From assembly GCA_018266575.1 (NCBI GenBank), contig JAFEAE010000011.1, positions 1 through 64,000 on the forward strand: a DNA stretch of 64,000 nt, read 5' to 3'. The stretch's first letter is position 1. The number at the start of each line of letters is the position of its first letter. Origin of the DNA: Bacteroidota bacterium (GTDB taxonomy: Bacteria; Bacteroidota; Bacteroidia; Chitinophagales; Chitinophagaceae). Positions 18,339 through 26,792 of this stretch are shown in pieces. Below the pieces are notes generated by a model. It was given only the letters and a program-made list of their open reading frames with translations. It was not told the DNA's origin and ran no database searches. The position numbers and the translations under genes were made by a program.

Positions 18339-18346
18339 TATCTTTG
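18339..18346 (+). promoter_or_regulatory. rpsA promoter, -7 element TATCTTTG
   Basis: Exact TAnnTTTG match, 37 nt before the rpsA ATG and followed by CAGCCCCG. I see no clear TTTG at the -33 position. The spacing leaves a normal short leader. Confidence 0.6.
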
Positions 18347-18383
18347 CAGCCCCGATTTTAAAAACCTTCGGGATTTAATTTTT

Positions 18384-20336
18384 ATGTCAGAAAACAATAT
18401 TGTTAACCTGCCTGCCGGACAGGCTGGCTCAAACGCTGAAGGACAGGAACCGGTTGCAGAATCTGCAGCGGTGACAGCGACAACAAATACCCCTGTTGCA
18501 GATGTACCTGTTGAAATTGTGCCGGAACGCCCTGTTACTGCACACGATGATTTCGATTGGACTATCGACAAACGTAATGTTGCGTCGTATACCAAAGAAG
18601 AAAAAGACAAATACGATCATGTGTACGAAAACACATTCGTAACGATCACTGATGGTGAACTGATCAAAGGTTCTGTGGTTGGTTTAACAAAAACAGATGT
18701 GGTGATCAACATCGGTTTTAAAAGTGATGGATTGGTTTCACTGAACGAATTCCGCGACTTACAAAGTTTAAAAGTTGGCGATGAAGTGGAAGTGATGGTT
18801 GTTGAAAAAGAAGACCGCGAAGGACACCTTCACCTCAGCCGCAAACAAGCCCGCATCACCCGTGCATGGGAACGCATTGTTGAAGTGCACAAAACAGGTG
18901 AAGTGGTTACCGGAACTGTTACCAGCAAAACAAAAGGCGGCTTGATCGTTGATGTTTTCGGAATGGAAACATTCTTGCCAGGTTCACAAATTGATGTGAA
19001 ACCGGTTACCGATTACGATCAGTTCGTGAACAAGACGATGGAATTTAAAGTGGTTAAGATCAACGAAGCGATCAAGAATGCCGTGGTATCTCATAAAGCG
19101 CTTATCGAAAGCGATATTGAAGCACAACGTGCAGAGATCATGAGCAAACTGGAAAAAGGACAAGTGCTCGAAGGAACGATCAAGAACATCACCGATTTCG
19201 GTGCGTTCATGGACCTCGGCGGCTTAGACGGTTTGTTATATATCACAGATATCAGTTGGGGACGCATCAGCCACCCAAGCGAAGTATTGAAACTCGATCA
19301 GAAACTGCAGGTAGTTGTGTTGGATTTCGACGACGGAAAAAAACGTATCAGCCTTGGCCTGAAACAACTCACTCCGCATCCTTGGGATGTGTTGCCTGAG
19401 AATATTAAAGAAGGTGAAATTGTAAAAGGCAAAGTAGTGAACATTGAAGACTACGGCGCTTTCTTAGAAATTTTGCCAGGTGTTGAAGGTTTGGTACACG
19501 TGAGTGAAATCACATGGGCAAATACTCCGATCAACGCAAAAGAATTCTTCAAGCTGGGTGATGAGCATCAGGCGAAAGTTGTAACATTAGATAAAGCTGC
19601 ACGCAAAATGAGTTTGTCTATCAAACAACTCAGCGAAGATCCGTGGAGCACAATCGAAACGAAATTCCCTCAGGGAAGCAAGCATACCGGTTTGGTGAAA
19701 AACATCACTCCGTATGGTGTGTTCGTAGAACTTGCTCCTGGTATCGGTGGTATGATCCACATCAGCGACCTGAGCTGGCTGAAACGCTTCAACCATCCTT
19801 CTGAATATACTAAAGTGGGACAAAACATTGAAGTAGTTATCCTCGGTATCGACAAAGAAAACCGTAAGCTGCAACTCGGACATAAACAATTGGAAGAAGA
19901 TCCATGGAATGCGCTCGAACAAACCTTCGCGATCGGAACTATTCACGAAGGAACTGTAACGCGTAAAGATGATAAAGGAGCTATCGTTCAGTTGCCTTAT
20001 GGGTTGGAAGGATTTGCACCTAACCGCCATCTTGCAAAAGAAGACGGCAAACAAGTTGTTGCTGATGAAACAGCACAATTTATGGTGATTGAATTCGACC
20101 GCAACGAAAAACGCATCGTGCTCTCACATACACGCATCTGGGAACAGGCGAAAGCTGAAGAGAAAGATGCTGCAAGAAAAGAAGCAAGAGCGGAAGCTGA
20201 TAAAGCGCACAAAGCTGTGAAGAACATCCAGAGCAAAGTAGAGAAATCTACACTGGGCGACCTTGGTACACTTGCTGAGATCAAAGAAAAACTGAAGCAG
20301 GAAGAAAAAGGAAACAGCGAAGCGAACAACTCGTAA
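18384..20336 (+). CDS. rpsA: 30S ribosomal protein S1
   Basis: 650 residues with six S1 RNA-binding repeats, which hold mRNA on the small subunit. They begin near [101 protein letters not shown] and [20 protein letters not shown]. Repeats 3-5 keep the canonical core best. The acidic N-terminal extension (about 70 residues) contains LPAGQAG, encoded by a GC-rich palindrome that looks like an intergenic repeat inserted in frame. A Lys/Ala/Glu-rich C-terminal tail follows. A TATCTTTG promoter lies upstream and a strong terminator downstream; the gene is monocistronic. Confidence 0.97.
   Translation: MSENNIVNLPAGQAGSNAEGQEPVAESAAVTATTNTPVADVPVEIVPERPVTAHDDFDWTIDKRNVASYTKEEKDKYDHVYENTFVTITDGELIKGSVVGLTKTDVVINIGFKSDGLVSLNEFRDLQSLKVGDEVEVMVVEKEDREGHLHLSRKQARITRAWERIVEVHKTGEVVTGTVTSKTKGGLIVDVFGMETFLPGSQIDVKPVTDYDQFVNKTMEFKVVKINEAIKNAVVSHKALIESDIEAQRAEIMSKLEKGQVLEGTIKNITDFGAFMDLGGLDGLLYITDISWGRISHPSEVLKLDQKLQVVVLDFDDGKKRISLGLKQLTPHPWDVLPENIKEGEIVKGKVVNIEDYGAFLEILPGVEGLVHVSEITWANTPINAKEFFKLGDEHQAKVVTLDKAARKMSLSIKQLSEDPWSTIETKFPQGSKHTGLVKNITPYGVFVELAPGIGGMIHISDLSWLKRFNHPSEYTKVGQNIEVVILGIDKENRKLQLGHKQLEEDPWNALEQTFAIGTIHEGTVTRKDDKGAIVQLPYGLEGFAPNRHLAKEDGKQVVADETAQFMVIEFDRNEKRIVLSHTRIWEQAKAEEKDAARKEARAEADKAHKAVKNIQSKVEKSTLGDLGTLAEIKEKLKQEEKGNSEANNS
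18410..18428. repeat. GC-rich palindrome inside rpsA coding sequence
   Basis: GCCTG-CCGGA-CAGGC (18410-18424) plus flanking TGGC. Read in the rpsA frame it gives LPAGQAG. The half GCCTGCCGGAC also appears, inverted, in the nested palindrome at 59379-59450. Confidence 0.65.
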
Positions 20337-20360
20337 TTTTTCTCAACACATGAACATACA

Positions 20361-20388
20361 AAGCGCTCCGGTTCCGGGGCGCTTTTTT
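20361..20388 (+). terminator. rpsA terminator
   Basis: AAGCGCTCCGG pairs with CCGGGGCGCTT, followed by a T-run. GC-rich stem, 25 nt after the rpsA stop codon. Confidence 0.92.
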
Positions 20389-20592
20389 ATTTTAATATTA
20401 TCTCTCACCACGGCGTAGCGTTACAAATCTATGATCGATGACCGATGTTCGTTGACCAGCTTTTTTAGTAACTTTCACTTGAAGGCGACCATCGATCATC
20501 TATCATCAATCATCTGAAATATTAACGTTTTTATTCACGCCTGTTAGCATCTGCATACAATTGGCTCAATTTTTTCTGTTATCTTCATTGCT

Positions 20593-21603
20593 ATGAAAAA
20601 GCTGTCATTAATCCTTTGCCTTATTGTAAGTGTGCGGTCGTTCTCTCAAAACATAAGCGGCTCATGGTATGGACAGGCCGACGTGGAGATGGAAGGCATA
20701 CACAACAACTACCTCACAGAACTCATCATCAAACAAAAAGGAGATGAGATTGAAGGTATCCTCGGATATTATTTTAAAGATGTGCACCTGAGTTATTATG
20801 TGCATGGCAGTTACAATGCAAGGGCAAAGCTTATCACTATCCGAAATATTCCCATCATTTACTACAACACCAATTCAACGGTGAACAGTATTGATTGCAA
20901 CACCGATTTCCAAGGCACACTATTTATTTCCAAAGTGCGCAATGCGATCAACGGCTATTTTTATCACGATGGAAAATATAAATATACCTGCCCTGATTTA
21001 CGTGTAACTTATACGTTAGATAAAGAAGATAAAAGCCAGGACAGTACATTACGAAATACCACTGCCGGAAAAAAATTATGGCAGCCGCAATCTGAGGATT
21101 TTGTAATAAGCCCTACTGAAACAAAAAAAGAAGTATTTGCCCCGGTAACAACTGCAACAACCAGTCCTGCTGTTAAAGTTCCTGAAGTCGCATTAACAAC
21201 AAAAGATGTTACCCCAATAAAAGAAGGAAATGATGCAAAAAAGATCGCGGAATCTTATGCGAAACGTAAATCGATACTTGCAAAAGAATTGCTGATCGAA
21301 TCGGATTCCGTGCGAATAAGTTTTTATGATAATGGGGATATTGATGGCGATAGTATTTCAGTTTTTTTAAATCAGCAATTGGTATTGTCGCACCAGGGAT
21401 TGTCTGCACGGGCGATCAACCTGTACGTAAAATTAGATTCCACAAAAGATGTGAACGTAATTGATATGTATGCGGAAAACCTTGGAAGCATCCCGCCTAA
21501 TACAGCGTTGATGGAAGTTTTTGACGGCATCAACCGCTACCAGGTTTATATGAGCAGCAGCCTCACACAAAATGCTGCGGTAAGATTGCGTAGAAAGAAA
21601 TGA
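20593..21603 (+). CDS. Exported hypothetical protein, two-domain
   Basis: 336 residues with a signal peptide (MKKLSLILCLIVSVRSFSQ). The N-terminal half (ISGSWYGQADVEMEGIHNNYLTELIIKQKG...) is a strand-rich lipocalin-like domain. A Thr/Pro-rich linker (about 170-210) leads to a C-terminal domain with ESDSVRISFYDNGDIDGDSISVFLNQQLVLSHQGLS, a pattern I have seen in secreted Bacteroidota proteins of unknown function. The DNGDIDGDS stretch could bind calcium. The gene is monocistronic, after the rpsA terminator. Confidence 0.75.
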   Translation: MKKLSLILCLIVSVRSFSQNISGSWYGQADVEMEGIHNNYLTELIIKQKGDEIEGILGYYFKDVHLSYYVHGSYNARAKLITIRNIPIIYYNTNSTVNSIDCNTDFQGTLFISKVRNAINGYFYHDGKYKYTCPDLRVTYTLDKEDKSQDSTLRNTTAGKKLWQPQSEDFVISPTETKKEVFAPVTTATTSPAVKVPEVALTTKDVTPIKEGNDAKKIAESYAKRKSILAKELLIESDSVRISFYDNGDIDGDSISVFLNQQLVLSHQGLSARAINLYVKLDSTKDVNVIDMYAENLGSIPPNTALMEVFDGINRYQVYMSSSLTQNAAVRLRRKK

Positions 21604-21841
21604 TAATGTGATAATTTGAAAATGCTTTTTAATCAGAAATGATAATTGTTATTTTAGCGATCTGCAGTTCTTGAAAAATAGTTAGCGGGTTATCCATCAT
21701 TCCCTCCTGCGCGGGAATGACGGCAAGAGTCGTTATTTATTTATTGTCTCATTCAAGCGTTAGATAAGTGGCTTAATTAATTTTATCGCGTCATTACACT
21801 ATCAAGCATTTTCACATTTGCTACATTCTCATGTTTCCAAA

Positions 21842-23128
21842 TTAGTTTTTCTTCAATCCTGCTTTGTGCCCCGCTACAGCGAAGTATAAAATGAAGAGGT
21901 AACACGGAACCATTATCCAGAATGCTTTTTGCAATCCAACACTTTCTCCAAGCATCGCCCATGTTTTCGGAAGAATAGCACCGCCGGCAATTCCAACAAT
22001 TAGTAAGGCAGCCCCCTGCTTGGTAAATTTTCCCAGGCCATTTATAGCAAGCGGCCAGAGCGCAGGCCATACCAGGGCATTTGCCAATCCTAATAATGCA
22101 ATAAATAACACTGATGTATAACCGCTTGTAAAAATAGCACATACGGAAAATAAAACACCAAGTATAGCTGAGGCTTTTAGTGCAGTAGTTTGGGATAAAT
22201 ATTTTGGTATGGCAATAATCCCGATAATATAACCAAGCAACATACCTAGCATGGTGTAGGTTGTAAAATGTTTTGCAATATCTAAACTTATACCAATGGA
22301 TTTTCCATATACCTGTATGATGTCTCCCGCCATCACTTCAACACCTACATATAAAAACAGGGAAACGAAACCAAGCCACAAATACGGATATTGAAAAATA
22401 CTTGACCTTACTGCAAGAGTATTATTTGTCGAGCCATCTTCGCCTTCTGCTTTCACTTCCGGTAAGCTTGAAAAATTAACAAACACTGCCAATGCAACTA
22501 ACACTAATGCGATAACAATATAAGGAACAATTACGCGAGAAGCCATTGCATCAAGTTCAATTGCTTTTTGTGTTGCATCCATAGTTTTCAATCTTTCTAC
22601 TAATGCCGATGAATCTTTCAGCATAATTGCGCCCATGATCAACGGGGCAATTGCACCTGCACCTTTATTACAAATTCCCATAATGCTGATGCGTTTTGCA
22701 GCACTTTCGATCGGCCCAAGAATAGTTATGTATGGATTAGATGCAGTTTGTAATAAAGCAAGACCGGTGCCTATCACAAACAAACCTGTTAAGAATAAAC
22801 CGAAGCTTCTTGTTTTTGCGGCAGGAATAAAAATCAATGCACCAATTGCCATCACCAATAAACCAAACATCATTCCTTTTTTAAAGCCTGTAATTTTTAA
22901 AACCCATGATGATGGGAAAGCCATCACTGCATACGAAATATAAAATGCAAAAGTTACCAAAACTGCATCGGATGTGCTCAACTCACACGCGATTTGTAAA
23001 TAAGGAATTAATGTGCTGTTCACCCAGGTTACAAAACCAAAAATGAAAAATAGTGCACCGATGATGAGTAAGGGGAGAGTATAATTTTTTTTTGCTGTTG
23101 TATTTTCAACGCGGAGAGATGTTGTCAC
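21842..23128 (-). CDS. Sugar MFS transporter, FucP/GluP type
   Basis: 428 residues, twelve membrane helices. The fucose/glucose-galactose permease pattern is clear: LLIIGALFFIFGFVTWVNSTLIPYLQ, then FYISYAVMAFPSSWVLKITGFKKGM, GTGLALLQTASNPYITILGP and LGLANALVWPALWPLAINGLGKFTKQGAALLI. It imports a hexose with protons; the exact sugar cannot be read from sequence. The start is GTG at 23128; no ATG precedes the first helix. It is divergent from a TetR regulator 145 bp away, which may control it. Confidence 0.9.
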   Translation of the reverse strand: MTTSLRVENTTAKKNYTLPLLIIGALFFIFGFVTWVNSTLIPYLQIACELSTSDAVLVTFAFYISYAVMAFPSSWVLKITGFKKGMMFGLLVMAIGALIFIPAAKTRSFGLFLTGLFVIGTGLALLQTASNPYITILGPIESAAKRISIMGICNKGAGAIAPLIMGAIMLKDSSALVERLKTMDATQKAIELDAMASRVIVPYIVIALVLVALAVFVNFSSLPEVKAEGEDGSTNNTLAVRSSIFQYPYLWLGFVSLFLYVGVEVMAGDIIQVYGKSIGISLDIAKHFTTYTMLGMLLGYIIGIIAIPKYLSQTTALKASAILGVLFSVCAIFTSGYTSVLFIALLGLANALVWPALWPLAINGLGKFTKQGAALLIVGIAGGAILPKTWAMLGESVGLQKAFWIMVPCYLFILYFAVAGHKAGLKKN

Positions 23129-23244
23129 GAGCTTAGTTTTGATTAGCTGACAAATTAATCAATTCCTGCGCAATATTTATGGTAAAACGTTTGCGTGAAT
23201 ATTATTTTCTGTTAATAAAATAATTTAGAATATATTTTTAAGTG

Positions 23245-23266
23245 AATGAACATTCATTTATATTTG
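23245..23266 (+). promoter_or_regulatory. TetR operator abutting a TATATTTG -7 element
   Basis: The palindrome AATGAA-CA-TTCATT (23245-23258) is followed at once by TATATTTG (23259-23266), an exact -7 match only 7 nt before the regulator's ATG. Binding at the palindrome would block this promoter; autoregulation is the natural reading. The transcript would be almost leaderless. Confidence 0.7.
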
Positions 23267-23273
23267 CATTTCA

Positions 23274-23864
23274 ATGAGAGAAAGAGACGAGCAAAAACAG
23301 AAAGCGATTAAAGAAAAAGCCATGCAGATAGTGGCGAAGCAGGGCATTGAAAGCTTTAGCATGCAAAAACTTGCCAAAGCTGCAAAAGTATCACCTGCAA
23401 CGCTGTATATCTATTTTAAAGACAAAGAAGACCTGCTCCTTCAGCTTTGTAAAGAAGCCGGGGAAAAAATGATGGAGATGACTTTTAAAAATTTTGATCC
23501 GTCTATGAGCTTTAGCGAAGGGTTAAAGGTGCAATGGGTCAACAGGGCAAAATATTGCCTGAAGTACCCTGACCAGTTGATGTTCCTTGAACAAATACGT
23601 TATTCCGGTTTGCACGAAAAATATATGGGCATGATGAATGAAAGTTTTAAAATCAACATGCACTCATTTGTACATAATGCTATTAAAAGGAAAGAACTGG
23701 TTAATTTGTCTGTTGAGGTATATTGGTCTATTGCGTTTGCTCCATTATATAATCTGATAAAATTTCACCAGGCGGGAAAAAGTTTTGGAGGACGCAAATT
23801 CGTTTTCTCTGAAAAAATAATGATGGAAACTTTTGAACTTGTATTAAAAGCCCTGCAACCTTGA
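23274..23864 (+). CDS. TetR/AcrR family transcriptional regulator
   Basis: 196 residues. The N-terminal helix-turn-helix is typical of TetR: KAMQIVAKQGIESFSMQKLAKAAKVSPATLYIYFKDKEDLLLQLC. The rest is an all-helical ligand-binding domain. A 14-bp palindrome sits immediately upstream against the -7 element, suggesting self-repression. It is divergent from a FucP-type sugar transporter and is followed by a small protein and an MFS transporter on the same strand, either of which could be regulated. Confidence 0.92.
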   Translation: MRERDEQKQKAIKEKAMQIVAKQGIESFSMQKLAKAAKVSPATLYIYFKDKEDLLLQLCKEAGEKMMEMTFKNFDPSMSFSEGLKVQWVNRAKYCLKYPDQLMFLEQIRYSGLHEKYMGMMNESFKINMHSFVHNAIKRKELVNLSVEVYWSIAFAPLYNLIKFHQAGKSFGGRKFVFSEKIMMETFELVLKALQP

Positions 23865-23895
23865 TTTTTAATTCCTGACTAACTAAAATATTTTT

Positions 23896-24159
23896 ATGCC
23901 AACACAAAAAACGTTATACAAGGCATTACAAAAAATCAATGCGGTATATGTGCTGATATTTAAAACAACAATTCGTTTTAAGAAAGATGTAAAAAATATC
24001 GCACCCATTTTAGATGCAGAACATTCTGTTATAAAATGGAATGTAGACAGGAGTGATGTTGATCACATCTTGCGCGTCGAATCATTTAATAATAATATCA
24101 ATCATATCATCAAGCTGATGAATACCGCGGGATATGATTGTGAAGAACTAACTGATTAA
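23896..24159 (+). CDS. Small hypothetical protein, possible ferredoxin-like fold
   Basis: 87 residues. VYVLIFKTTIRFKKDVKNIAPILDAEHSVIKWNVDRSDVDHILRVESFNNNINHIIKLMNTAGYDCEELTD has the beta-alpha-beta-beta-alpha-beta order of heavy-metal-associated domains but lacks the CxxC metal site. It lies 31 bp after the TetR gene and is probably cotranscribed. Function unknown. Confidence 0.7.
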   Translation: MPTQKTLYKALQKINAVYVLIFKTTIRFKKDVKNIAPILDAEHSVIKWNVDRSDVDHILRVESFNNNINHIIKLMNTAGYDCEELTD

Positions 24160-24309
24160 ATAAAATGTAACAAAGAGACGCCGGGTTGAAGGGGATAATC
24201 TCTGATTTGAAAAACTCTGAATACCATCCGTCTCCGTGTAAAAAAGTTTAAAATAAATTCGTTATCCAATCGTCCAAACAAAGACCCCATTTAATCAACA
24301 TAATTTTCC

Positions 24310-25593
24310 ATGAACGATAGTAATCATCAACTAAAAAAATTTACGCCATACCAGGTGCTTGTCATTGTAATGCTTGCACTTACCCAATTCACCGTTATAC
24401 TCGATTTTATGGTAATGTCGCCGCTTGGCGATATGCTTATGAAATCAATGGCATTAAAAACATCTCAATTCGGTTTTGCTGTTTCAAGTTATGCATTCAG
24501 CGCCGGTATTTCCGGTCTGCTCACTGCGGGCTTTGCAGATAAGTTCGACAGAAAAAAATTGCTCCTGTTTTTCTACATCGGTTTTATCGCCGGCACGTTT
24601 TTCTGCAGCATCGCAACCTCATATCCCATGTTGATCGCGGCACGTATCATTACCGGATTGTTCGGCGGTGTTATTGGTTCCATATCTATGGCAATTGTTG
24701 CCGATTTATTTCCGATTGAGAAACGCGGACGTGTTATGGGTTTCATGCAAATGTCGTTCGGAGCAAGCCAGGTACTCGGCATCCCGATCGGCTTATACAT
24801 TGCAAACAGTTGGGGCTGGCAATCGCCGTTTTTAATGATTGTGATTTTAGCAGCTTCTGTTTGGCTGTTTGTATTGATCAAAATGCACCCCGTAAATGCG
24901 CATCTAAAAGTGCAGACAGACAAATCTCCATTTATGCATTTGGTCCACACGGTTTCCAAACGAGATTACCGCATCGGGTTTTTAGCAACCGCGATGCTTT
25001 CGCTGGGCGGCTTTATGATGATGCCTTGGGGAAGTGCGTTTGCTATCAACAACCTCAGAATAACACAACAACAATTGCCGCTGTTGTTTATGGTGTCTGG
25101 CGTCAGCTCACTCTTCATCATGCCACTCATCGGAAGAGTGAGTGACAAGATTGATAAATTCAATGTCTTTGCGTTTGCATCCGCATGGATGATTGTGATG
25201 GTGCTCATTTATACAAACATGTCGGTCACGCCGCTTCCGCTGGTGATGGTGATGAATGTATTTTTTATGATTGGCATTATGAGCCGTATGGTGCCTTCAT
25301 CTGCAATGGTTTCAGCGTTGCCTAAAATGCAGGACCGTGGCGCATTCATGAGCATCAGTTCATCGTTGCAACAAATATCAGGCGGAATCGCTGCGGCAGC
25401 CGGCGGAATGATCGTTTATCAGAAAGATAAATTCAGCCCGCTTGAGCACTACAATACATTAGGTATGGTAATAACAGGGCTTAGCCTGATTTGTTTGTTC
25501 CTCATTTATCGCGTTAGCCGTTTGATTAAAACGCAGCAAAATGAAAAGGAAAGGGAAAAAGTAAAAGTTGAACTACAGGTGGTCGAAGTTTAG
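24310..25593 (+). CDS. MFS transporter, drug-efflux type
   Basis: 427 residues with twelve helices. It begins LVIVMLALTQFTVILDFMVMSPLGDMLMKSM, has GFADKFDRKKLLLFFYIGF (the MFS loop 2-3 signature with Asp/Arg) and AARIITGLFGGVIGSISMAIVADLFPIEKRGRVMG (motif of the arabinose-efflux/DHA1 group). The C-terminal tail is highly charged. It is a proton-coupled exporter, substrate unknown. It follows the TetR gene and the small protein by 150 bp and could belong to that regulon. Confidence 0.87.
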   Translation: MNDSNHQLKKFTPYQVLVIVMLALTQFTVILDFMVMSPLGDMLMKSMALKTSQFGFAVSSYAFSAGISGLLTAGFADKFDRKKLLLFFYIGFIAGTFFCSIATSYPMLIAARIITGLFGGVIGSISMAIVADLFPIEKRGRVMGFMQMSFGASQVLGIPIGLYIANSWGWQSPFLMIVILAASVWLFVLIKMHPVNAHLKVQTDKSPFMHLVHTVSKRDYRIGFLATAMLSLGGFMMMPWGSAFAINNLRITQQQLPLLFMVSGVSSLFIMPLIGRVSDKIDKFNVFAFASAWMIVMVLIYTNMSVTPLPLVMVMNVFFMIGIMSRMVPSSAMVSALPKMQDRGAFMSISSSLQQISGGIAAAAGGMIVYQKDKFSPLEHYNTLGMVITGLSLICLFLIYRVSRLIKTQQNEKEREKVKVELQVVEV

Positions 25594-25607
25594 TAGCATG
25601 GTATATA

Positions 25608-25660
25608 AACATGTATGGTGTAGAAAAACTTAAATTCCTTATATGCCATGCATGTTTTTT
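25608..25660 (+). terminator. Terminator after MFS transporter
   Basis: AACATGTATGG (25608-25618) pairs with CCATGCATGTT (25646-25656, one G-T pair), 27-nt loop, followed by a T-run. The large loop makes it weaker than the other terminators here. Confidence 0.5.
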
Positions 25661-25736
25661 ATAGCAATGAATAGAAGCTAACAGTAATGAATATCCGAAT
25701 TTAATATAGTCGAATAGAATTATAATAGTACAGGAG

Positions 25737-25784
25737 TGCGACGCAACGGTGCTTAATAGAATTACTGCACCCTGTTACATAAAA
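25737..25784 (-). repeat. Dispersed intergenic repeat copy
   Basis: TGCGACGCAACGGTG (25737-25751) is the core with one substitution, followed by CTTAATAGAATTACTGCACC and CTGTTACATAAAA, matching the trailing words of other copies. Confidence 0.65.
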
Positions 25785-26141
25785 TTATTCTGCATCCGGA
25801 ACGTCTTCGATGTGGTAATAAATTTTCAATCCTTTTTCTTTTGCGATCCTCACATCTTCATCAGCACCTTTGGATGCACCTTCAAGCCGCAGCACCGCAT
25901 CGCATTTTGTAAGCAGGCGGCCGGCAACAGGATAAAGAATTTCTTCATACGCATCATCTCCGGGTTTCATGGAACCTGCAAGCCGTAGCAGTGGCAATGC
26001 AACCCATTCACCGATCATTGGTATATGCCCTTTGCGAAATAAGGGGAGCGCAACAGATTCCAGCTTGCGTAAATTTTGTTCCATCAATTGTGTATCGTCG
26101 TTAGTGCCGCTTCTATAAGGGCCTGCAATTAATATCAGCAT
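25785..26141 (-). CDS. DUF4406 family protein (nucleoside deoxyribosyltransferase-like)
   Basis: 118 residues. MLILIAGPYRSGTNDD is followed by NLRKLESVALPLFRKGHIPMIGEW and CDAVLRLEGASKGADEDVRIAKEKGLKIYYHIEDVP. This matches DUF4406, a small relative of nucleoside 2-deoxyribosyltransferases with a GPYR-type loop and a final GASxGADxEV-like motif. Substrate unknown. Separate from the parE-parC operon by the terminator-less 54-bp gap before the Crp-like gene. Confidence 0.83.
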   Translation of the reverse strand: MLILIAGPYRSGTNDDTQLMEQNLRKLESVALPLFRKGHIPMIGEWVALPLLRLAGSMKPGDDAYEEILYPVAGRLLTKCDAVLRLEGASKGADEDVRIAKEKGLKIYYHIEDVPDAE

Positions 26142-26194
26142 AATTTCTTTTTTACAAAGAAAACAAGCAGAAATGATTGTTGACTTAAGATAGA

Positions 26195-26785
26195 TTAAGA
26201 AATAGGCGGCTTGGTTTTATTTTTTCTTATCGTGCTTAGAAATTCAGGAGTGATGCCAAGATAAGAAGCGATCTGTTTTTGTGCTACCTGTTTTGATATT
26301 TGCGGGTATTTAACAAGGAAATTATTATAACGTTCTTCTGCCGGCATCGATAAATTCTGTAACACACGGAGTTGTTCCCTGATGTATGCATTCTGCATTA
26401 ATATCCTGAAATATTTCTCAAACTTTGGTATTTCCACGAAAAGCCCATCCAGCTTTTGTTTGCTTAACTGAAAAATACAACTGTCTTCGATTGCTTCGAT
26501 ATGCATCATGGCGGGTTTTTGATTTGCGAAACAATACATGTCGGTTACCCACCAATCTGCAATAGCAAACATTATTGTAGATTCTTTTTGCCCGTTACCG
26601 AGGTAATATGCCCTTAATGCGCCGGAATGAACATAGCTGATATGTTTGCAGGTTTGTCCTTCCTTTAAAAGAAGCTCTTTTTTCCTGACCTCTCTGTAAC
26701 TGAGCAGTGATATAAAATAACCCGATTCCTGTTCATTAAGGAGAATATGCTTGCTAATATTTTCCAGGATCAGATCGTACGACAT
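26195..26785 (-). CDS. Crp/Fnr-family transcriptional regulator
   Basis: 196 residues. The N-terminal cyclic-nucleotide-binding-like beta barrel (SGYFISLLSYREVRKKELLLKEGQTCKHISYVHSGALRAYYLGNGQKESTIMFAIADWWVTD) is followed by a long helix (RILMQNAYIREQLRVLQNL) and a short helix-turn-helix (SKQVAQKQIASYLGITPEFLSTIRK). The barrel lacks the classic cAMP-binding residues, as in most Bacteroidota members. It starts 7 bp after the parC stop codon, so it is likely the last gene of the parE-parC operon. Confidence 0.88.
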   Translation of the reverse strand: MSYDLILENISKHILLNEQESGYFISLLSYREVRKKELLLKEGQTCKHISYVHSGALRAYYLGNGQKESTIMFAIADWWVTDMYCFANQKPAMMHIEAIEDSCIFQLSKQKLDGLFVEIPKFEKYFRILMQNAYIREQLRVLQNLSMPAEERYNNFLVKYPQISKQVAQKQIASYLGITPEFLSTIRKNKTKPPIS

Positions 26786-26792
26786 TGATTAT

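Larger units (their letters stand above)
17937..18383. other. Intergenic region upstream of rpsA with repeats
   Basis: No gene seen. It contains a dispersed-repeat core in minus orientation (18124-18138), a degenerate inverted repeat (18177-18199 with 18220-18242), and the rpsA promoter element (18339-18346). Confidence 0.65.

Noticed and set aside
24160..24309. Possible palindrome near 24180-24240 (GAGACGCC ... GTCTCCGTG)
   Set aside because: Only a short, imperfect match; too weak to list as a repeat.
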